A stretch of DNA of 64,000 nt from Pelomonas sp. BJYL3 (GCF_027257975.1 NZ_JANZKX010000004.1:186001-250000); one strand, 5' to 3'. Positions 1-11,875 are shown, counted from the first letter of the stretch. The notes: generated from the letters alone by a model not told the origin. Made by a program: numbers and translations.

Positions 1-11
1 GCCCGCTGCTC

Positions 12-1055
12 ATGAAGACTTTCAACTGGGCCCTCATCGGCCCCGGCAAGATCGCCCGGCGCTTTGCCCACGCCCTGAGCGCCCTGCCCGGCAGCCGGCT
101 GGCCGCCGTCCATGGCCGCGACGCGGCACGGGCGACCGCCTTTTCGCGGCAGTGCCAGGACCAATGGCCCGACCCGGCCGGCGCGCCGCGCGTCAGCACG
201 GACCTGGCCGCCCTGCTGGCGGATCCGGCCATCGACGCGGTCTATGTCGCCACGCCGCATGCCCAGCATGGCGAGCCGGTGCGCGCGGCCCTGCTGGCCG
301 GCAAGCCCGTGCTGTGCGAGAAGCCCCTGGTGCCGCACCGCGCCGAGGGCGAGGCCCTGGTGGCGCTGGCACGCGAGCGCGGCGTCTTCCTGATGGAGGC
401 GGTCTGGACGCGCTTCCTGCCGGCCTATGGGGTGCTGGGCAACTGGCTGCGCGAGCAGGCCATCGGGCCCTTGCGCGCCATCGAATCGAGCTTCTGCTTT
501 CCCGCCCCGTTTGACCCGCAGAGCCGCCTCTTCGACCCGGCTCTGGCCGGCGGCGCACTGCTGGACATCGGCATCTACAACCTCACCGCGACGCGTTGGG
601 TGCTGGAACAGGCCCTGGGCCACGTCCCCGCGCTCCAACACCTGGACGTGCAGGGCCTGCTGGCCCCCACGGGCGTGGACCTGCGGGTGCAGGGCCTGCT
701 GGGCTTCGAGGGCGGCATCTCGGCGCAGTTCCTCTGCGGTCTGGACGCCAGCTCGCCCAATGCGCTGACGATCCTCGGCGAGCGCGGCTCCATCAGCCTG
801 CCGCGCAACTTCTGGGAGAGCCAGCAGCTGCTGCTGCGCCCCCATGGCCAGGCAGAGCAGCTTGTCGACGCCCCCTGGCGCATCAACGGCTTCGAGGGCG
901 AGATCGAGGAAGCGCAGACCTGCATCCGCGCCGGTCTCGTCGAGAGCCCGCGCATGAGCCATGCCGAGACCCTGGCCATCCTCGGCTGGATGGACCGCAT
1001 CCGTGCGCGGCTGGGCGTGCGCTACCCCTTCGAGCAGGACGCGCCCCAGCCCTGA
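12..1055 (+). CDS. Gfo/Idh/MocA family oxidoreductase
   Basis: A 347-residue cytoplasmic NAD(P)-dependent oxidoreductase. The N-terminal Rossmann fold opens with the glycine-rich ALIGPGKIARRF segment near residue 8. The family EKP signature is at residues 103-105 (CEKPLV), where the Lys is the usual catalytic residue. The C-terminal half looks like the GFO_IDH_MocA alpha/beta domain with its substrate-binding sheet. The TRFLPAY and GGALLDIGIYN segments resemble the dimeric dihydrodiol dehydrogenase-like branch, so a sugar or dihydrodiol substrate is possible, but the substrate cannot be read from sequence. The ATG lies 12 bases into the window, so the upstream context is unseen; TCATGA at the start suggests possible overlap with a preceding gene. 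Confidence 0.88.
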   Translation: MKTFNWALIGPGKIARRFAHALSALPGSRLAAVHGRDAARATAFSRQCQDQWPDPAGAPRVSTDLAALLADPAIDAVYVATPHAQHGEPVRAALLAGKPVLCEKPLVPHRAEGEALVALARERGVFLMEAVWTRFLPAYGVLGNWLREQAIGPLRAIESSFCFPAPFDPQSRLFDPALAGGALLDIGIYNLTATRWVLEQALGHVPALQHLDVQGLLAPTGVDLRVQGLLGFEGGISAQFLCGLDASSPNALTILGERGSISLPRNFWESQQLLLRPHGQAEQLVDAPWRINGFEGEIEEAQTCIRAGLVESPRMSHAETLAILGWMDRIRARLGVRYPFEQDAPQP

Positions 1056-1197
1056 GTCCCGGGCGGGCGCTGTGGCGGCGGCCCGACAGCCCTGCCGGAC
1101 CGCGCCCACCGGCCCGCCCGCGAGACGGTCAGCGTCACGGGCTTGTGGAATGATGCGCGCGGAAACACAGACAAACCCAACCGCGAGGGACATCGCC

Positions 1198-1380
1198 ATG
1201 AGCCTGCTGCGTGCGTGGCTGGTACTGCTGATGCTGTGGCTGGCCTGCCTGGGCCTGCTGATCTGGCTGCGATCGCTGAACCGGCGCCAGGCCATCGCCT
1301 GGCTGCAGTGGCTGCGCTGGGCGGCCATCGGCGCCGTGCTGGCGGGCGTCCTGGCGGCCGCGATGATTCATTTCTTCTGA
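1198..1380 (+). CDS. small two-helix membrane protein
   Basis: A 60-residue hydrophobic protein with two predicted membrane helices, about residues 5-24 and 40-58, joined by a short basic loop rich in Arg and Trp. I do not recognise a family. The ATG at 1198 is preferred because GAGGG lies about nine bases upstream; an in-frame ATG at 1150 would add a polar tail without a good ribosome site. It ends nine bases before the SPFH lipoprotein gene, so the two are probably cotranscribed and may act together in the envelope (inference). Confidence 0.6.
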   Translation: MSLLRAWLVLLMLWLACLGLLIWLRSLNRRQAIAWLQWLRWAAIGAVLAGVLAAAMIHFF

Positions 1381-1389
1381 GAGGGACCC

Positions 1390-2211
1390 ATGAGCACACA
1401 CAAGACCACGATCCGCCCCGCCACCCTGGCCCTGCTGCTGGCCGCCCTGACCCTGGGCGCCTGCACCCGCATCGAGACCGGTGAGGTCGGCCTGCGCGTG
1501 GGCATCGACAAGCAGATCAGCGGCGCCGAGCTGATGCCCGGCAGCTTCAACCAGACCCTGTTCGGCGATGTGCTGACCTTCCCGGTGCGCGACATCGCCG
1601 TCGTCCTGGACAACAAGAACCCGCTCACCGCCGACAACAGCACGCTGAAGGACTTCGACCTGACCCTGGTCTACTCCGTCAACCCCAGCAGCGTGTCCGA
1701 CCTCTGGAGCACCAAGAGCCGCAGCTTCCACGCCTACAACAAGGAAGAGCGCGACTGGATCCTGATGCACAGCTACATGACCACGGTGGCCAACAACGCC
1801 GCCTACAAGGCCGTGCGCGAGTACAAGGCGCTGTCGGTGGCGGACAACCGCCAGAAGATCGAGCAGGAGATCAAGCGCATCGTCACCGAAACCCTGGCCT
1901 CGGAGAAGCTGGACCAGGCCCTGACCGTGAGCCTGGTGCAGGTGCGCAATGTGATGCCGGCGGACGACATCATCGCCTCGGCCAATGCCGTGGTCACCGC
2001 GCAGAACGCGCTGCGGGCCAAGGAGATCGAGGTGGAGACGGCCAAGAAGGAGGCCGAGCGCATCGCCGCGCTCAACGCCAACAGCAAGGCCATCGAGTAC
2101 ATGAACGCGCAGGCCCAGCTGAAGATCGCCGAGGGCATCGCCGCCGGCAAGGTGAACACCATCGTCGTGCCCTATGACTTCAAGGGCATCGTGAACGCCA
2201 ACAGCCGCTGA
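1390..2211 (+). CDS. SPFH/Band 7 domain lipoprotein
   Basis: A 273-residue protein with an N-terminal signal ending in the lipobox LGAC, lipidated Cys at residue 25. The remainder looks like a prohibitin-type SPFH domain (roughly residues 30-200) followed by a charged helical stretch rich in Lys, Glu and Ala. SPFH proteins form ring-like or scaffold assemblies on membranes; anchoring by a lipid here places it at the periplasmic face, which is less usual than a membrane-helix anchor. GAGAGGG precedes the ATG. A strong hairpin follows the stop. The exact role is unknown. Confidence 0.75.
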   Translation: MSTHKTTIRPATLALLLAALTLGACTRIETGEVGLRVGIDKQISGAELMPGSFNQTLFGDVLTFPVRDIAVVLDNKNPLTADNSTLKDFDLTLVYSVNPSSVSDLWSTKSRSFHAYNKEERDWILMHSYMTTVANNAAYKAVREYKALSVADNRQKIEQEIKRIVTETLASEKLDQALTVSLVQVRNVMPADDIIASANAVVTAQNALRAKEIEVETAKKEAERIAALNANSKAIEYMNAQAQLKIAEGIAAGKVNTIVVPYDFKGIVNANSR

Positions 2212-2250
2212 GCGGCCGGCTGGCTCAGGCGCTGAGCCAGGCCCCAAGAC

Positions 2251-2274
2251 AAAGGCGGCCCGCAGGCCGCCTTT
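2251..2274. terminator. bidirectional intrinsic terminator
   Basis: A perfect 10-bp stem (AAAGGCGGCC, loop CGCA, GGCCGCCTTT) lies between two convergent genes, 40 bases after the SPFH stop and 22 before the next stop. The A and T ends make it symmetrical, so it can serve both strands. Confidence 0.8.
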
Positions 2275-2295
2275 GCCGTTGAGGGGCAGGCAGGA

Positions 2296-2904
2296 TCAGC
2301 GCTCGCGGCGCTCGATGCGGCCGTCCCGCACCACGACCACGTCACCGGCGCGCAGGCCGGGGTCCTGGCCCTGCTCCAGGCGCTGCGTGCTGCCGTCAGC
2401 ATGGCTCAGGCGCACGACCCAGACGCGGTGCGACTTCTGGCGCTTCTCGATCTCGTTGCCGGCATAGCCGCCCGCCACGGCCCCGCCGATGGTGGCGATC
2501 TTCTTGCCGGTGCCGCCGCCCACCTGGTTGCCCAGCAGGCCGCCCAGCACGGCGCCGCCCACGGCTCCGATGCCGCTGGCCTTGCCCTGGCGGGTTTCCT
2601 CATGGACCTCGACCACACGGGCGCATTCGGCGCACAGGGCGGGGCTGGCCGAGGCCGAGGCGCCGGCCTGGCGGCCGGGCTCGCTGCCCTTGGCCGCGGT
2701 GCCGCCATTGCGGGTGTCGGCCGCCGCCTGCTTCAGGGGCACCTGCGGGCTGGCCCCGGCATCGGCGTCCACCGCGGGCGCGGCCACCGGCGTGGGAGCC
2801 GCCGCTGGAGACGAGGCCCGGCCCACGGCAAAGGCGCCGGCCAGGAGGACGCCGGCACCCAGCACGCCGGCAATGATTTGACTGGAGGAGAAAGGTATTT
2901 TCAT
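2296..2904 (-). CDS. glycine-zipper 2TM domain surface protein
   Basis: A 202-residue envelope protein. An N-terminal hydrophobic segment (residues 8-28) acts as signal or anchor, followed by an Ala/Pro-rich linker. The glycine-zipper region (about residues 105-150, GAVGGAVLGGLLGNQVGGG and similar) is typical of the Rickettsia 17-kDa antigen/YmgG-like 2TM family. The C-terminal tail is short and basic. The start is placed at ATG 2904 because GGAGC lies nine bases upstream; the frame stays open 14 codons further without a ribosome site. Function is unknown beyond membrane or outer-membrane association. Confidence 0.78.
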   Translation of the reverse strand: MKIPFSSSQIIAGVLGAGVLLAGAFAVGRASSPAAAPTPVAAPAVDADAGASPQVPLKQAAADTRNGGTAAKGSEPGRQAGASASASPALCAECARVVEVHEETRQGKASGIGAVGGAVLGGLLGNQVGGGTGKKIATIGGAVAGGYAGNEIEKRQKSHRVWVVRLSHADGSTQRLEQGQDPGLRAGDVVVVRDGRIERRER

Positions 2905-3037
2905 TGGTGCTCCGCGAGCCACGCCACAAAAGGGACGGGCTGCCATCCAAGAATGCCACGCGACCCGATTCGGCCGACAGCCGAACCGGTCACAGTTGTA
3001 AGAGAGCGTTCCGCGCCCGGACGCGCCAGGCCCGGAC

Positions 3038-5773
<2,736 letters not shown>

Positions 5774-5861
5774 AGGGACCTCGGCGATGCGAAAGCTGCA
5801 GGCGATGCTGCAGGGCGGCCGGGCGCAGGACTCACCTCGGCCACCAGGGATTGGGGACTCG

Positions 5862-5976
5862 GTGAGCGTCGTTGGCAGGGGGGCTCCGCTTCTCGGGGGA
5901 GGGGCGGGCCACCGGGTTCGAGCCTGGCGCTGACCGGCGGGCTGCCGGTCGGGGCGTCGCAACGCTCCTCGAACGT
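5862..5976 (-). promoter_or_regulatory. S-adenosylhomocysteine (SAH) riboswitch
   Basis: On the minus strand the leader of the larger metH gene contains the conserved core CGAGGAGCGTTGCGACG (5956-5972). GUUCGAG (5974-5968) pairs with CUCGAAC (5922-5916) as P1. GACCGGC/GCCGGUC forms P2. GAGCGU in the core (5967-5962) can pair with ACGCUC (5869-5864) as the family pseudoknot. A weaker GGUGGC/GCCAAC stem with one mismatch is a possible P4. SAH riboswitches are turn-on elements that control SAH recycling and metH genes in beta- and gammaproteobacteria. It lies about 90 bases before the start codon. Confidence 0.88.
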
Positions 5977-6065
5977 GCCGGATTTTACGCACTCGCAGGG
6001 TTTACGCGCGGCTTTCCCGTCCTGGCTCAAGACCATACTGCGCCGCGCCGAAATAATTCCTGATC

Positions 6066-7265
6066 GTGGAACTCGTCCCTCTTCCTCCTCACAGCCTGCG
6101 CATCGGCCAGGTGCTGACCTTCTCTGTGCGTGACGCCGAGGGCAAGCTGCTGTTCGCCGCCGGCCAGACCCTGCAGAACACCCCCCAGGTCCAGGCCCTG
6201 ATCCAGCGCGGCGCCTGGGTTCTGGCCCATGAAACCAAGGAATATCAGAAGGCCCTGGTCCACAAGATGGACACCCTGATGATGCAGGGCGCCTCGCTGG
6301 CCAATATCGTGAAGGTGGAGGCCGACTTCCGCGCCGAGCGCACCCCGCGCGCCGTCGCCGAGCTCAGCGAACCCGCCTTCTGGAACGACCTGCACCTGCA
6401 TGCCCACAGCCTGCTCAAGGACCCTCGCGAAGACTTCCTTGGCCGATTGGAAACGCTGCGCGAGGAGGCCCTGCAGCGATTCCGCCAGCGGCCGGACGCC
6501 GTGCTGACCCTGCTGGTCCACGATGCGAGCCAGGATTTCCAGCGCTACAGCGCCCGCCATGCCGTGCTGTGCCTGCTGGTCGCGGACCTCGTGGCACGCC
6601 AGCTGGGCTGGGCGGAGGAAGGCACGCGGGCGCTGCACAACGCGGCGCTGACGATGAACCTCAGCACCACGCTGCTGCAGGACCGGCTGGCAGCTCAGGA
6701 AGACCGGCCCAGCGAGCGCCAACGCGCCGAGCTCCTCGACCACGGTGACCGCAGCGCCCAGTTGCTGCGCCAGCTGGGCGTGCAGGAGGAGCTCTGGCTG
6801 GGCGCCGTGCGGCTGCACCACGAGGCCGGCCCCGGCCCCCTGGCCGGGCGCGTGGCCGTGGCCCAGCTGGCGCGCCTGCTGCGCCGCATCGACATCTTCG
6901 GCGCCCGGCTGAGCCCGCGCCGCACCCGCAAGGCCTTGTCAGGCGCCGCCGCGGTGCGCGCCATCTACCTGGACGAACTCCAGCAGCCCGACGAGGCCGG
7001 CGCCGCCGTGATCAAGGCCGTGGGGCTCTACCCGCCGGGCAGCCTGGTGCGCCTGGCCAATGGCGAGCAGGGCATCGTGGTGCGGCGGGGCCACAGCGCC
7101 ACCGAACCCCTGGTGGCGGCGCTGATCGGCAAGAGCGGCGCGCCCTTGAGCGGCCCCGTGCCGCGGGACACCCGGCTGCAGACGCAGGCCGTCGCGGCCA
7201 GCCTGGCGCCGCATGAGCTCAAGCTCGTGATCAACATGGAAAAGCTGCTCAAGACCGCCGGCTGA
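6066..7265 (+). CDS. HD-GYP-related protein, probably catalytically inactive
   Basis: A 399-residue cytoplasmic protein starting with GTG; no ATG gives a better start. An N-terminal domain (about 1-60) resembles the module that precedes HD-GYP phosphodiesterases. The central helices (about 160-280) align by eye with HD-GYP: RHAVLCLLVADLV, then LHNAALTMNLS where active enzymes have LHDIGKIG-like HD residues, then LHHEAGPGPLAG where the HHE...GYP signature is expected. The metal-binding Asp is Asn and the GYP segment is lost. The C-terminal VRLANGEQGIVVRRG segment is typical of burkholderial HD-GYP proteins. It may be a c-di-GMP-related scaffold rather than an enzyme (inference). Divergent from metH. 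Confidence 0.7.
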   Translation: MELVPLPPHSLRIGQVLTFSVRDAEGKLLFAAGQTLQNTPQVQALIQRGAWVLAHETKEYQKALVHKMDTLMMQGASLANIVKVEADFRAERTPRAVAELSEPAFWNDLHLHAHSLLKDPREDFLGRLETLREEALQRFRQRPDAVLTLLVHDASQDFQRYSARHAVLCLLVADLVARQLGWAEEGTRALHNAALTMNLSTTLLQDRLAAQEDRPSERQRAELLDHGDRSAQLLRQLGVQEELWLGAVRLHHEAGPGPLAGRVAVAQLARLLRRIDIFGARLSPRRTRKALSGAAAVRAIYLDELQQPDEAGAAVIKAVGLYPPGSLVRLANGEQGIVVRRGHSATEPLVAALIGKSGAPLSGPVPRDTRLQTQAVAASLAPHELKLVINMEKLLKTAG

Positions 7266-7312
7266 GCCGTCGCCCCCGAAGGTGCACGGCGCCGGGCCGC
7301 GATGCCGGGACC

Positions 7313-7618
7313 TCAGTGCTGGCGCAGGGGGTCACGGGCGGCCAGCTGGGCCTCGTCGAGCTCGCCCTGGAGCCGGGCCTGCTCATCCAGCAGATCCTGC
7401 AGGCGGGACCACGCCAGGGCGCGCTCCTGGACGGCCAGCTTCGCCTCGTCGGCGGCAGGTGCCTGCTGCAGACGCAGGCGAAGCGGGCGGATTTCCTCGG
7501 CGATCGCCTGCAGGCGCTGCTTCAGGGGCTTCAGGCCCTCTGCCACCGGCAGGAACCCTGCGGCCTGTGCGGCGACACCCAGGCCCGCCAACAGACAGCT
7601 CAGGAACAGGCGCTTCAT
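7313..7618 (-). CDS. small periplasmic coiled-coil protein
   Basis: A 101-residue protein with a clear signal peptide ([19 protein letters not shown], cleavage likely after residue 19-20) and a mature part that is almost entirely amphipathic helix rich in Leu, Gln, Glu and Ala, consistent with a coiled coil. No family is recognised. Its ATG overlaps the stop of the upstream homocysteine methyltransferase gene as ATGA, so the two are translationally coupled although they share no obvious function. Confidence 0.6.
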   Translation of the reverse strand: MKRLFLSCLLAGLGVAAQAAGFLPVAEGLKPLKQRLQAIAEEIRPLRLRLQQAPAADEAKLAVQERALAWSRLQDLLDEQARLQGELDEAQLAARDPLRQH

Positions 7619-8682
7619 GCCGCGACCAGCTCGCTGAAGAGCTTGTGCCCGCAGGCCCGCGGCTGGTAGGCCGAGACCTTGGATGCGATGGCCGCGATGT
7701 GCTCGGGCGTGGTGCCGCAGCAGCCACCTGCGATGTTGAGGAAACCGGCCTGGGCGAACTCGGCCATGAGGCGACCGGTGACGTCCGGCGTTTCGTCGAA
7801 GCCCGTGTCGCTCATCGGGTTGGGCAGGCCGGCATTGGGATAGCAGCTGATCGCGGTCTCGGGCGCGGCCTTGGCCAGCTCCTCGATATAGGGCCGCATC
7901 AGCGTGGCGCCCAGGGCGCAGTTGAGGCCGATGGCCAGGGGCTTGGCATGGCGCACCGAGTGCCAGAAGGCGGTCACCGTCTGGCCGGAGAGGATGCGGC
8001 CCGAGGCGTCTGTCACGGTGCCGGAGATGATCACCGGCAGGCGCTCGCCCGTGGCTTCCATCAGCTCGTCCAGGGCGAAGAGCGCGGCCTTGGCATTGAG
8101 CGTGTCGAAGATGGTCTCGACCAGGAAGAGGTCCACGCCGCCCTCCAGCAGCCCGCGGGCCTGCTCGTAGTAGGCGGCACGCAGGGTGTCGAAGTCGACG
8201 TTGCGGGCGCCGGGGTCGTTCACGTCGGGGCTGATGGAGGCGGTGCGCGGCGTCGGGCCCAGGGCGCCCGCGGCGAAGCGGGGCTTGTCGGGCGTGCTGT
8301 ACTTGTCGCAGGCGGCGCGGGCCAGGCGGGCGGCGGCCACGTTCATCTCGTAGGCGAAGTCCTGCAGGCCGTAGTCTTCCTGCGCCACCGAGGTGGTGCC
8401 GAAGGTGTTGGTCTCGATGATGTCCGAGCCGGCGGCCAGGTACTTCTCGTGGATCTCGCTGATGACGTCCGGGCGGGTCAGCACCAGCAGGTCGTTGTTG
8501 CCCTTGAGGTCCTTGGGATGATCGGCGAAGCGCGTGCCGCGGAAATCGGCCTCGGTGAGCTTGTAGCGCTGGATCATGGTGCCCATCGCCCCGTCCAGGA
8601 TCACGATGCGTTGCTTCAGCAGGGCCGGCAAGGCGCTGCCACGGGTGTAGCGGGGGGCGGTGGGGGCGTTCATGGGGCTCAT
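7615..8682 (-). CDS. metH: methionine synthase homocysteine-binding subunit
   Basis: A 355-residue homocysteine S-methyltransferase domain, equal to the N-terminal module of Met[12 protein letters not shown] near residue 28 opens the barrel; the Zn-binding cysteines are in GLNCALG and IAGGCCGTT. It presents zinc-bound homocysteine to the methylcobalamin carried by the 911-residue partner (3038-5773). Two in-frame starts are possible, 8682 and 8673. TACAAT, a plausible -10, overlaps the first ATG, which would make the transcript leaderless from the second; neither has a good ribosome site. No riboswitch was found upstream of this half. Confidence 0.92.
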   Translation of the reverse strand: MSPMNAPTAPRYTRGSALPALLKQRIVILDGAMGTMIQRYKLTEADFRGTRFADHPKDLKGNNDLLVLTRPDVISEIHEKYLAAGSDIIETNTFGTTSVAQEDYGLQDFAYEMNVAAARLARAACDKYSTPDKPRFAAGALGPTPRTASISPDVNDPGARNVDFDTLRAAYYEQARGLLEGGVDLFLVETIFDTLNAKAALFALDELMEATGERLPVIISGTVTDASGRILSGQTVTAFWHSVRHAKPLAIGLNCALGATLMRPYIEELAKAAPETAISCYPNAGLPNPMSDTGFDETPDVTGRLMAEFAQAGFLNIAGGCCGTTPEHIAAIASKVSAYQPRACGHKLFSELVAA

Positions 8683-8903
8683 TGTAGAAAACCGGCCGGA
8701 TCCCTGCTCAGGCGGCCTTCGTCAGTGGTTGAGCCTGCGTCACGCCGAGGCGGCCATCAGCCAGCGCCGTTGTGCGAGGACCGGAAGGGCGCCCCTGCTA
8801 ACGCGCTGCCGCAATGCCAGAATGCGCTCCCGCCGCCTCGCGGCGCGGTGAACCAGGAACAAGCAAGGGCGCTTTCAACCGCGACGCCCCGGGAGGTTAT
8901 CCA

Positions 8904-10256
8904 ATGAGTCGATTCACACCCCAGCGCTTCAAGGCTGGCACCCTGGCCCTGTCCCTTTCCGCGGCCCTGCTGTCGGCCTGCGGGGGCGGCAGCTCGTCTG
9001 GCGGCACCACGCCCAGCCAGGCAGGCCCCGTCTCCGTGCTGCTGTCTCCGCCGGAACCCGGGCAGCAATACTGGCTGGCCTACCAGGACGGTGACAGCCC
9101 CTGGAAGGTGGCGCAGAAGACCGAGGCCGGCTACAGATTCCAGGTGGAAGACGCCGGCGGCAAGTACGCCGTGATGCTGGTCGACGAGTTCAGCGACGCG
9201 GCCAGGCAGCTGCAATCGTCCAATGTTCGCGGCTACCACTTCACCCGGGCCGAGGTGCCCGTGATCGACCTGCGCCTTTCCGAGGACGCGCTGAAGCGCA
9301 AGTGGGTGCGCGTCATCACCAGCGTGACCAATACCGGCGCGGTGGCGGACGCCTCGCTGTGCGTCCTGAGCCTCGGCCTCTTCCATCGGCGGGCCCCGGG
9401 CTGCGCCACCGGCGACGTCACCTCATCCTTCCGCTCCGGCACCGCAGACGCCTTCGCCACGCAGCTGGATGCGGAAGGTTCGGCCCGGGCCCTCGTCAGC
9501 CAGCGCGGCATCGATGTCGCCGCAGGCCAGCGCTTCACCTTCGACTTTGCCCAGGCGACACGGCTGGAACCCTCGCAACGCGTCGAGGTGCGGGGCTTTG
9601 GCACGGTGCCTGGTGAAGGTCTGTCAGTGGAGGCCCAACTGCTCAGCGGCAGCCGCACGGGCAGCTACCAGGGCCTGGCCTTTCTGGCCAGCAGGAACGA
9701 CCAGACCACATTCCGCTACCCCCTGGTGCCGGCCAGCGCCTTGAAGCCGGACGATGTCTATGTCGCATCGGCCCGGACCTCGCAAGAGGAAGGCGAGCTC
9801 CGCCATTTCCGTACGGCCAGCTACCTCTCCCGCGCTGGCGCCGCCCAGGCGCTGGTGCTGCAGCCTCCCGTCACCCCGCTGAGCTTCGGCCTGACCGGGA
9901 GCGGCAGCGCCGAACGTCCGACGCTCAGCTGGAACACCGCCCCGGGCGCCCTGCTGAGCCGCATCATCGCGGACCCCCTGGCGACGCGCGAGCGTGGTCC
10001 GAATCGATGGGACTTCATGTTCTCCGCCGGCTGGCTCCAGGGCGCGAAGTCCGTCACCTACGCCCCGCCGGACCTGCCCTCGCTGGGCGGGCAGGCCCAC
10101 TGGCGTCTGCCGCGCCTCTCGCAGGCGGACGTGATCCACGAGGAGAGCGCCACCAGCAAGCCGGACCGGGCGTATTTCCTGTTCGGCTACACCGACAGCT
10201 TTGAGGACCAGACCTTCTGGAGCTCCGGCGTCGCCGCCAAGGCCGAGATTCGCTGA
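8904..10256 (+). CDS. hypothetical lipoprotein
   Basis: A 450-residue exported lipoprotein. A signal peptide ends in LLSAC, followed by a Gly/Ser linker (GGGSSSGG) typical of lipoproteins. GGGAGG ten bases before ATG 8904 fixes the start. The mature region is mostly predicted beta-strand with no catalytic motif that I recognise; one Cys pair (near LCVLSL and GCATGD) might form a disulfide. It stands alone, nine bases before the converging stop of the flavoprotein gene. Function unknown. Confidence 0.72.
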   Translation: MSRFTPQRFKAGTLALSLSAALLSACGGGSSSGGTTPSQAGPVSVLLSPPEPGQQYWLAYQDGDSPWKVAQKTEAGYRFQVEDAGGKYAVMLVDEFSDAARQLQSSNVRGYHFTRAEVPVIDLRLSEDALKRKWVRVITSVTNTGAVADASLCVLSLGLFHRRAPGCATGDVTSSFRSGTADAFATQLDAEGSARALVSQRGIDVAAGQRFTFDFAQATRLEPSQRVEVRGFGTVPGEGLSVEAQLLSGSRTGSYQGLAFLASRNDQTTFRYPLVPASALKPDDVYVASARTSQEEGELRHFRTASYLSRAGAAQALVLQPPVTPLSFGLTGSGSAERPTLSWNTAPGALLSRIIADPLATRERGPNRWDFMFSAGWLQGAKSVTYAPPDLPSLGGQAHWRLPRLSQADVIHEESATSKPDRAYFLFGYTDSFEDQTFWSSGVAAKAEIR

Positions 10257-10265
10257 GCGCCAGCT

Positions 10266-10904
10266 TCAGTACAGCGTCGCCGCCTGCCGCGCCTGCAGCG
10301 CGGCGTCGTAGGCCTCGCCATCGAAGCTGGCCTCCAGCGCCTGCAGGATCTCGCCCGGCGAGGGCAGCTCGCTGCGGTCGCGCTGCACCGCCGGGTCCCA
10401 CAGCCGCGAGCGCTTGATGGCCCGGGCGCACTGGAAGAACACCAGGTTCACGGTGATCACCAGCACCGTGGCGGGCCGCTTGCCATCCACCTCGAAGCGC
10501 TCGAGCAGCGCGGGTGAGGCGCTGATGCGGGCCTCGCCATTGACGCGCAGCACCTCGGGTACGCCGGGGATCAGGAACTGCAGCGCCACCTGCGGGTCGT
10601 GCAGGATGTTGCGCAGGCTGTCGATGCGGTCATTGCCGCGGCGATCGGGCAGGAGCAGGGTCTTGGCGTCCGCCACCTGCACGAAGCCGGGGGCGTCGCC
10701 GCGCGGCGAGGTGTCCAGCCCCTGCGGCCCGCGTGTGGCCAACACCACGAAGGGCGCGGCCTCGATGTAGCGGCGGTACAGCGGATGGACCTCGCGGCAT
10801 TCCTTGAAGATCGAGGCCGGTGTGGGCGTGCGATCGTAGTGCGCGCGCAGGGTGGCGGCATCGCGCACATCGTGCGAGTCGTCGAGCCAGCTTTGGTCAG
10901 CCAT
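10266..10904 (-). CDS. PPOX-class FMN-dependent flavoprotein
   Basis: A 212-residue protein of the pyridoxamine 5'-phosphate oxidase split-barrel fold, resembling the MSMEG_1061 subgroup. FVVLATRGPQGLDTSPRGDAPGF is the FMN-binding strand pair (split here in description: FVVLATRGPQG then TSPRGD), and LLLPDRRGNDRIDSLRNIL is the phosphate-binding helix region. It probably reduces or binds a small substrate in the cytoplasm. The ATG at 10904 overlaps the previous stop as TGATG, so it is the third gene of a coupled operon with the nucleoside hydrolase and the FAH-like protein. Confidence 0.82.
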   Translation of the reverse strand: MADQSWLDDSHDVRDAATLRAHYDRTPTPASIFKECREVHPLYRRYIEAAPFVVLATRGPQGLDTSPRGDAPGFVQVADAKTLLLPDRRGNDRIDSLRNILHDPQVALQFLIPGVPEVLRVNGEARISASPALLERFEVDGKRPATVLVITVNLVFFQCARAIKRSRLWDPAVQRDRSELPSPGEILQALEASFDGEAYDAALQARQAATLY

Positions 10905-11875
10905 CAACAGGCATTCTCCAGGTGACGGGCCAGGCGGCCCAGGCGTTCGGTGATGAGATCGAAAAGGCCCTGGGCGTCCACCTCGCCCAGCACCAGCGCA
11001 TTGCGCGGACGCTCGGTCACGCCCCACCAGTCGATCACGCTCATGCCCAGGGTCAGCGGGCTCTGGGTCTCGATCTCGACATTGCAGGTCCGGCCCCGGA
11101 ACAGCTCGGGCTTGATCAACCAGGCGATCACGCAGGGGTCGTGCAAAGGGCCACCCTGCTGGCCGTACTTCTGCTCATCAAACCGCTCGGCAAAGGCCAG
11201 CCAGCCCGCCACCGCCGGCCCGATGCGCCCGCCCAGGGCCCGGATTGCCGCGATGCGCGCCGGGCTGGTCAGGGCCTGGTGCGTGCAGTCCAGCGGCACC
11301 ATGGTGAGGGGCACGCCGCTGCCGAAGACCACGGCCGCCGCATGCGGATCGACATAGCAGTTGAATTCGGCGGCCGGCGTGATGTTGCCGCCCTCGAAGC
11401 AGCCCCCGCCCATCAGCACGATGCGGCCGATGCGCTGCGCCAGCGCGGGCTCCTTCTGCAGGGCCAGGGCGATGTTGGTCAGCGGGCCCAGCGGGCACAG
11501 CGTGACGCTGCCGGCAGGGCGCTCCATCACGCTGCGGATGATGACGTCCACGCTGTGCTCGGCCTGCAGCGGCATGGTGGGCGCAGGCAGCTCATGGCCG
11601 TCCAGCCCGGTCTTGCCGTGCACGTGCTCGGCCGTGACCAGGGGGCGCAGCAGCGGGCGGTCCGCGCCGGCATGCACGGGCAGGTCCGGACGGCCCGCCA
11701 GCTCGCACACCATGCGGGCATTGCGGCTGGTCAGGGCCAGGGGCACGTTGCCGGCCACGGTGCTGATGGCCAGCACCTCCAGCTCGGGGCTGGCCAGGGC
11801 CAGCAGGATGGCGATGGCGTCGTCCTGCCCCGGGTCGGTGTCGATGACGATGGCCTGGCGGCCGGCGCTGCTCAT
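10904..11875 (-). CDS. nucleoside hydrolase (IunH type)
   Basis: A 323-residue enzyme that cleaves the N-glycosidic bond of ribonucleosides, releasing base and ribose. The calcium-binding signature DTDPGQDDAI is intact at about residues 11-20, and the LVTAEHVHGKTGLDG and EFNCYVDPHAA segments match family positions. Length is normal. It overlaps the upstream FAH-like gene by ATGA and the downstream flavoprotein by one base, so all three are one translational unit. Base preference (purine or pyrimidine) cannot be set from sequence. Confidence 0.9.
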   Translation of the reverse strand: MSSAGRQAIVIDTDPGQDDAIAILLALASPELEVLAISTVAGNVPLALTSRNARMVCELAGRPDLPVHAGADRPLLRPLVTAEHVHGKTGLDGHELPAPTMPLQAEHSVDVIIRSVMERPAGSVTLCPLGPLTNIALALQKEPALAQRIGRIVLMGGGCFEGGNITPAAEFNCYVDPHAAAVVFGSGVPLTMVPLDCTHQALTSPARIAAIRALGGRIGPAVAGWLAFAERFDEQKYGQQGGPLHDPCVIAWLIKPELFRGRTCNVEIETQSPLTLGMSVIDWWGVTERPRNALVLGEVDAQGLFDLITERLGRLARHLENAC

